Source: an uncultured Eubacteriales bacterium (GTDB lineage Bacteria; Bacillota; Clostridia; Oscillospirales; Acutalibacteraceae). From it: a DNA stretch of 8,129 nt. The notes below the pieces were generated by a model that worked only from the letters and a program-made list of their open reading frames with translations, was not told the origin of the DNA and searched no databases. The DNA lies in the NCBI GenBank assembly GCA_934465125.1, contig CAKSKO010000046.1:1-8129 (forward strand). Direction: 5' to 3'. A program made the translations under genes and the position numbers. Below, piece after piece: positions 6,211 to 8,129 of this stretch. How positions within the stretch are numbered: the first letter of the stretch is position 1; the number at the start of each line of letters is the position of its first letter.

Positions 6211-7085
6211 TCATTTTTCTCCTGAAGTTCCTGGTACATCAAAACATAGCTCTGATGCCTCGCTTGATGAATACTTCCCTTATCAACCGCGTCAAGTACC
6301 GCACACCCTTTTTCGCAAAGATGTGCGCAGGAAGTAAATTTACATGTTCCAAGATACGGCCGAAATTCATAAAAACAATCCGCGAGTTCTTCTTTTCTAA
6401 TTGCATCGTAGCACTGCAAATCCATCACCGAAAAGCCCGGCGTATCCGCAACAAAGGTATCTTTTTCAATGTGAAAAAGTTCGACCTGCCTCGTTGTATG
6501 TTTTCCTCTTCCGAGCTTTTGGCTGATCCGCCCTGTTTGGAGCTGTAAGTTTGGCAAAATACAATTTAAAAGCGATGATTTCCCAACCCCGGAATTCCCG
6601 GTAAAAACACTGGTTTTCCCCATAAGCATTTCCTTTATTTCGTCTGATCCCTGACCGGTTACCGCCGAAAAATCGATGGTTTGAATCGCCGACTGCCGGT
6701 ATATTTCTGCTAATTCGCCCGCTTTTCGTAAATCTGTCTTGGAGAACACCAAAATAGGTTCGATTCCCTGATAAACAGCTGTTGCGATCATTTTATCAAT
6801 TATCAGCTGGTTTGGAGATGGACGACACGTCGAAACAACAATAAACAGCCGATCGATATTGCAGACAGGCGGCCTAATAAGGCAATTTCTCCTCGGAAAG
6901 ATTTGATCAATTGCAGCGTATCCGTCATTTTGTAAAGAAAGAATGACCCTATCCCCGGCACAAGGGGTCAATCCATTCTTACGAAATAATCCGCGTGCTT
7001 TGCACTCATAAATCTTAGAATCGGAAACTTCTACATAATAGAAGCCTCCGATTCCTTTTAAGATAATTCCGTTTAACTGATCCAT
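6195..7085 (-). CDS. rsgA: RsgA, small-subunit ribosome assembly GTPase
   Basis: A 296-residue circularly permuted GTPase (YjeQ/CpgA) that binds the 30S subunit late in maturation and links GTP hydrolysis to release. An N-terminal OB-fold domain (about 1-68) comes first. The permuted G motifs follow in the order G4 (SKTD, 115-118), G5-like SAVTG (140-144), G1 (GNSGVGKSS, 163-171), G2 (GRGKHTT, 192-198) and G3 (DTPGF, 214-218). A C-terminal zinc knuckle has C248, C253, H255 and C261. Its ATG shares one base with the upstream kinase stop (TAATG) and its end overlaps thiN, so it sits in a tightly coupled operon. No strong ribosome binding site is visible, which fits re-initiation from the preceding gene. 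In Bacillus PrkC phosphorylates CpgA, so this neighbourhood may be functional as well as positional. Confidence 0.97.
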   Translation of the reverse strand: MDQLNGIILKGIGGFYYVEVSDSKIYECKARGLFRKNGLTPCAGDRVILSLQNDGYAAIDQIFPRRNCLIRPPVCNIDRLFIVVSTCRPSPNQLIIDKMIATAVYQGIEPILVFSKTDLRKAGELAEIYRQSAIQTIDFSAVTGQGSDEIKEMLMGKTSVFTGNSGVGKSSLLNCILPNLQLQTGRISQKLGRGKHTTRQVELFHIEKDTFVADTPGFSVMDLQCYDAIRKEELADCFYEFRPYLGTCKFTSCAHLCEKGCAVLDAVDKGSIHQARHQSYVLMYQELQEKNEWERK

Positions 7086-8129
7086 TATTGCTCACTCGAT
7101 TCATCGCTCGACTCAGAGGAAGACTGCGTTGGTTCAGAAGATACTGGTTTTGGAACAAACGGATATTTTGAGATTGTTTTAACAGGGTCACTGTCGGAAT
7201 CAAAATTTACGGCGAACACACGGTATTGCTGCCCGTCGAGGTTCACATTCACAGTCTTCGTTCCAGAAGTTCCCGTTATATATAACGTATAAGTGCTGTT
7301 ATACGCTGGAACAACTTTTTTCTCACTATCAAGCGTACCATCAATATAAACTGACATTGTCACCTCATACGATACATCCGACGGAAGATCCACATAAATT
7401 TCCCTTGTCTTCTCTTTTTTCACTCCGGAACTTACTGTCAGCTGAATGGTAGCCCCCTCACTCACCTCTGTCGATGGGAGCGGGTCGGTACGAAGAACTG
7501 TGTCTTTTGGTTTTTCACTTTGTTCTGTAATGATATTATCCGAAACCTTCAATCCCTTTGCAACCAATTCATTTCTCGCTGCACTCAGAGATTTATTGAT
7601 AACATCAGGTACAGTAATCTTTTTCTCCGATGGACCTTTGCTTACAAATATTTTAACCGTTGTTTTCGCCGTCACCTTTGTCCCCGATTGCGGATCGCTG
7701 CTCTTGACAATTCCTGCCGCTGTTTCATCATCAGCAATGTTTAAAACTTCATATTGCAGCCCCAGATCCTGTAGTTTTGCTTTGGCTGCCTCCTCTGTCA
7801 TCCCCTTAACATTTGGAACAGATACAAGCGCCCCTGAGCTGTTAACCTTGAGCGTTATAGTAGCGTCTTCCTTGACCTTTTTTGTTGAACTCTTTGGATC
7901 CTGGTCAATGATGACTCCTTCAGGCTGGTTGGGATCGTATACAGAGGTAACATTCCATTGAAACTTATAATCTTTGTTATTTTGAATATCCGAAAGCTTC
8001 ATCCCAATAAAGTTCGGGACATCTACATCTTTAGCCGTCCCGCTTCCGCATGATTTCGTAAACACCATGATTCCAAAAACCAATGCAAACAAAACCACCG
8101 CAACTGCAATCCCACCAACAATCATCATC
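7085..8129 (-). CDS. prkC: PrkC-type PASTA-domain Ser/Thr protein kinase, C-terminal part (kinase domain outside window)
   Basis: The right edge cuts this gene; 347 residues are visible and an in-frame ATG at 8126-8128 is internal, not the real start. The visible part starts with one membrane helix (about 3-23, then a Lys), followed by three extracellular PASTA domains (about 35-97, 102-165, 171-234) with typical VPNFIGM, VPNVKGM and VPDVINKS openings and DP-containing turns. PASTA domains bind muropeptides or lipid II and couple cell-wall state, including germination signals, to the kinase. A further beta-rich region of about 85 residues (about 240-325) and a Ser/Glu-rich tail (PVSSEPTQSSSESSDESSEQ) follow. 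The catalytic domain should lie just beyond 8129. The gene order with rsgA matches the conserved Firmicutes prpC-prkC-rsgA cluster, so a PP2C phosphatase is expected further upstream. Confidence 0.93.
   Translation of the reverse strand, partial: MMIVGGIAVAVVLFALVFGIMVFTKSCGSGTAKDVDVPNFIGMKLSDIQNNKDYKFQWNVTSVYDPNQPEGVIIDQDPKSSTKKVKEDATITLKVNSSGALVSVPNVKGMTEEAAKAKLQDLGLQYEVLNIADDETAAGIVKSSDPQSGTKVTAKTTVKIFVSKGPSEKKITVPDVINKSLSAARNELVAKGLKVSDNIITEQSEKPKDTVLRTDPLPSTEVSEGATIQLTVSSGVKKEKTREIYVDLPSDVSYEVTMSVYIDGTLDSEKKVVPAYNSTYTLYITGTSGTKTVNVNLDGQQYRVFAVNFDSDSDPVKTISKYPFVPKPVSSEPTQSSSESSDESSEQ

Noticed and set aside
7446..7961. Plus-strand frame of 171 codons opposite the PASTA domains
   Set aside because: It is an antisense shadow of repetitive PASTA coding sequence; the minus frame is clearly the gene.

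Overview
The window is a compact chromosomal segment from an anaerobic, endospore-forming member of the Clostridia. An Oscillospiraceae-like lineage is possible, but the genus cannot be fixed from sequence alone. Evidence for this includes near-perfect sporulation morphogens (SpoIVA, a SipL-type LysM protein, SpoVM), an NfnAB-type flavin oxidoreductase pair, Shine-Dalgarno-led genes and AT-rich intergenic DNA. Every convincing gene lies on the minus strand, so biological order runs from high to low coordinates.

Housekeeping block (8129 to 5563): the C-terminal half of a PASTA-domain Ser/Thr kinase (PrkC type, cut by the window edge), then rsgA (ribosome-assembly GTPase), then thiN (thiamine pyrophosphokinase). 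Stops and starts overlap (TAATG between prkC and rsgA; a short overlap between rsgA and thiN), so they look translationally coupled. In Bacillus subtilis the related order is prkC-cpgA(rsgA)-rpe-thiN-spoVM. Here rpe is missing.

Sporulation block (5561 to 2045): a 47-codon hydrophobic protein of unknown function, then a 27-codon SpoVM peptide, a Rho-independent terminator, a SigE-like promoter, sipL and spoIVA. SpoVM, SipL and SpoIVA are the three proteins known or expected to build the coat basement layer on the forespore membrane: SpoVM is the membrane anchor, SpoIVA the ATP-driven polymer and SipL its LysM partner. Having all three adjacent is the most striking feature of the window. The two small genes are easily missed by gene callers. 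The longest open frame for sipL starts at a TTG inside the terminator's U-tract; the true start is most likely 22 codons downstream.

Redox block (about 1972 to 1): after a strong 17-bp terminator hairpin, a near-consensus SigA promoter (TTGAAA, 17 bp, TATAAT) with an inverted repeat over its -10 drives nfnA-like and nfnB-like genes. The second gene runs off the left edge. They resemble NfnAB, the electron-bifurcating NADH-dependent ferredoxin:NADP+ oxidoreductase, often annotated as sulfide dehydrogenase or glutamate synthase small subunit.

I found no mobile elements, CRISPR arrays, tRNA or rRNA genes, and no stretch over 300 bases without a gene.
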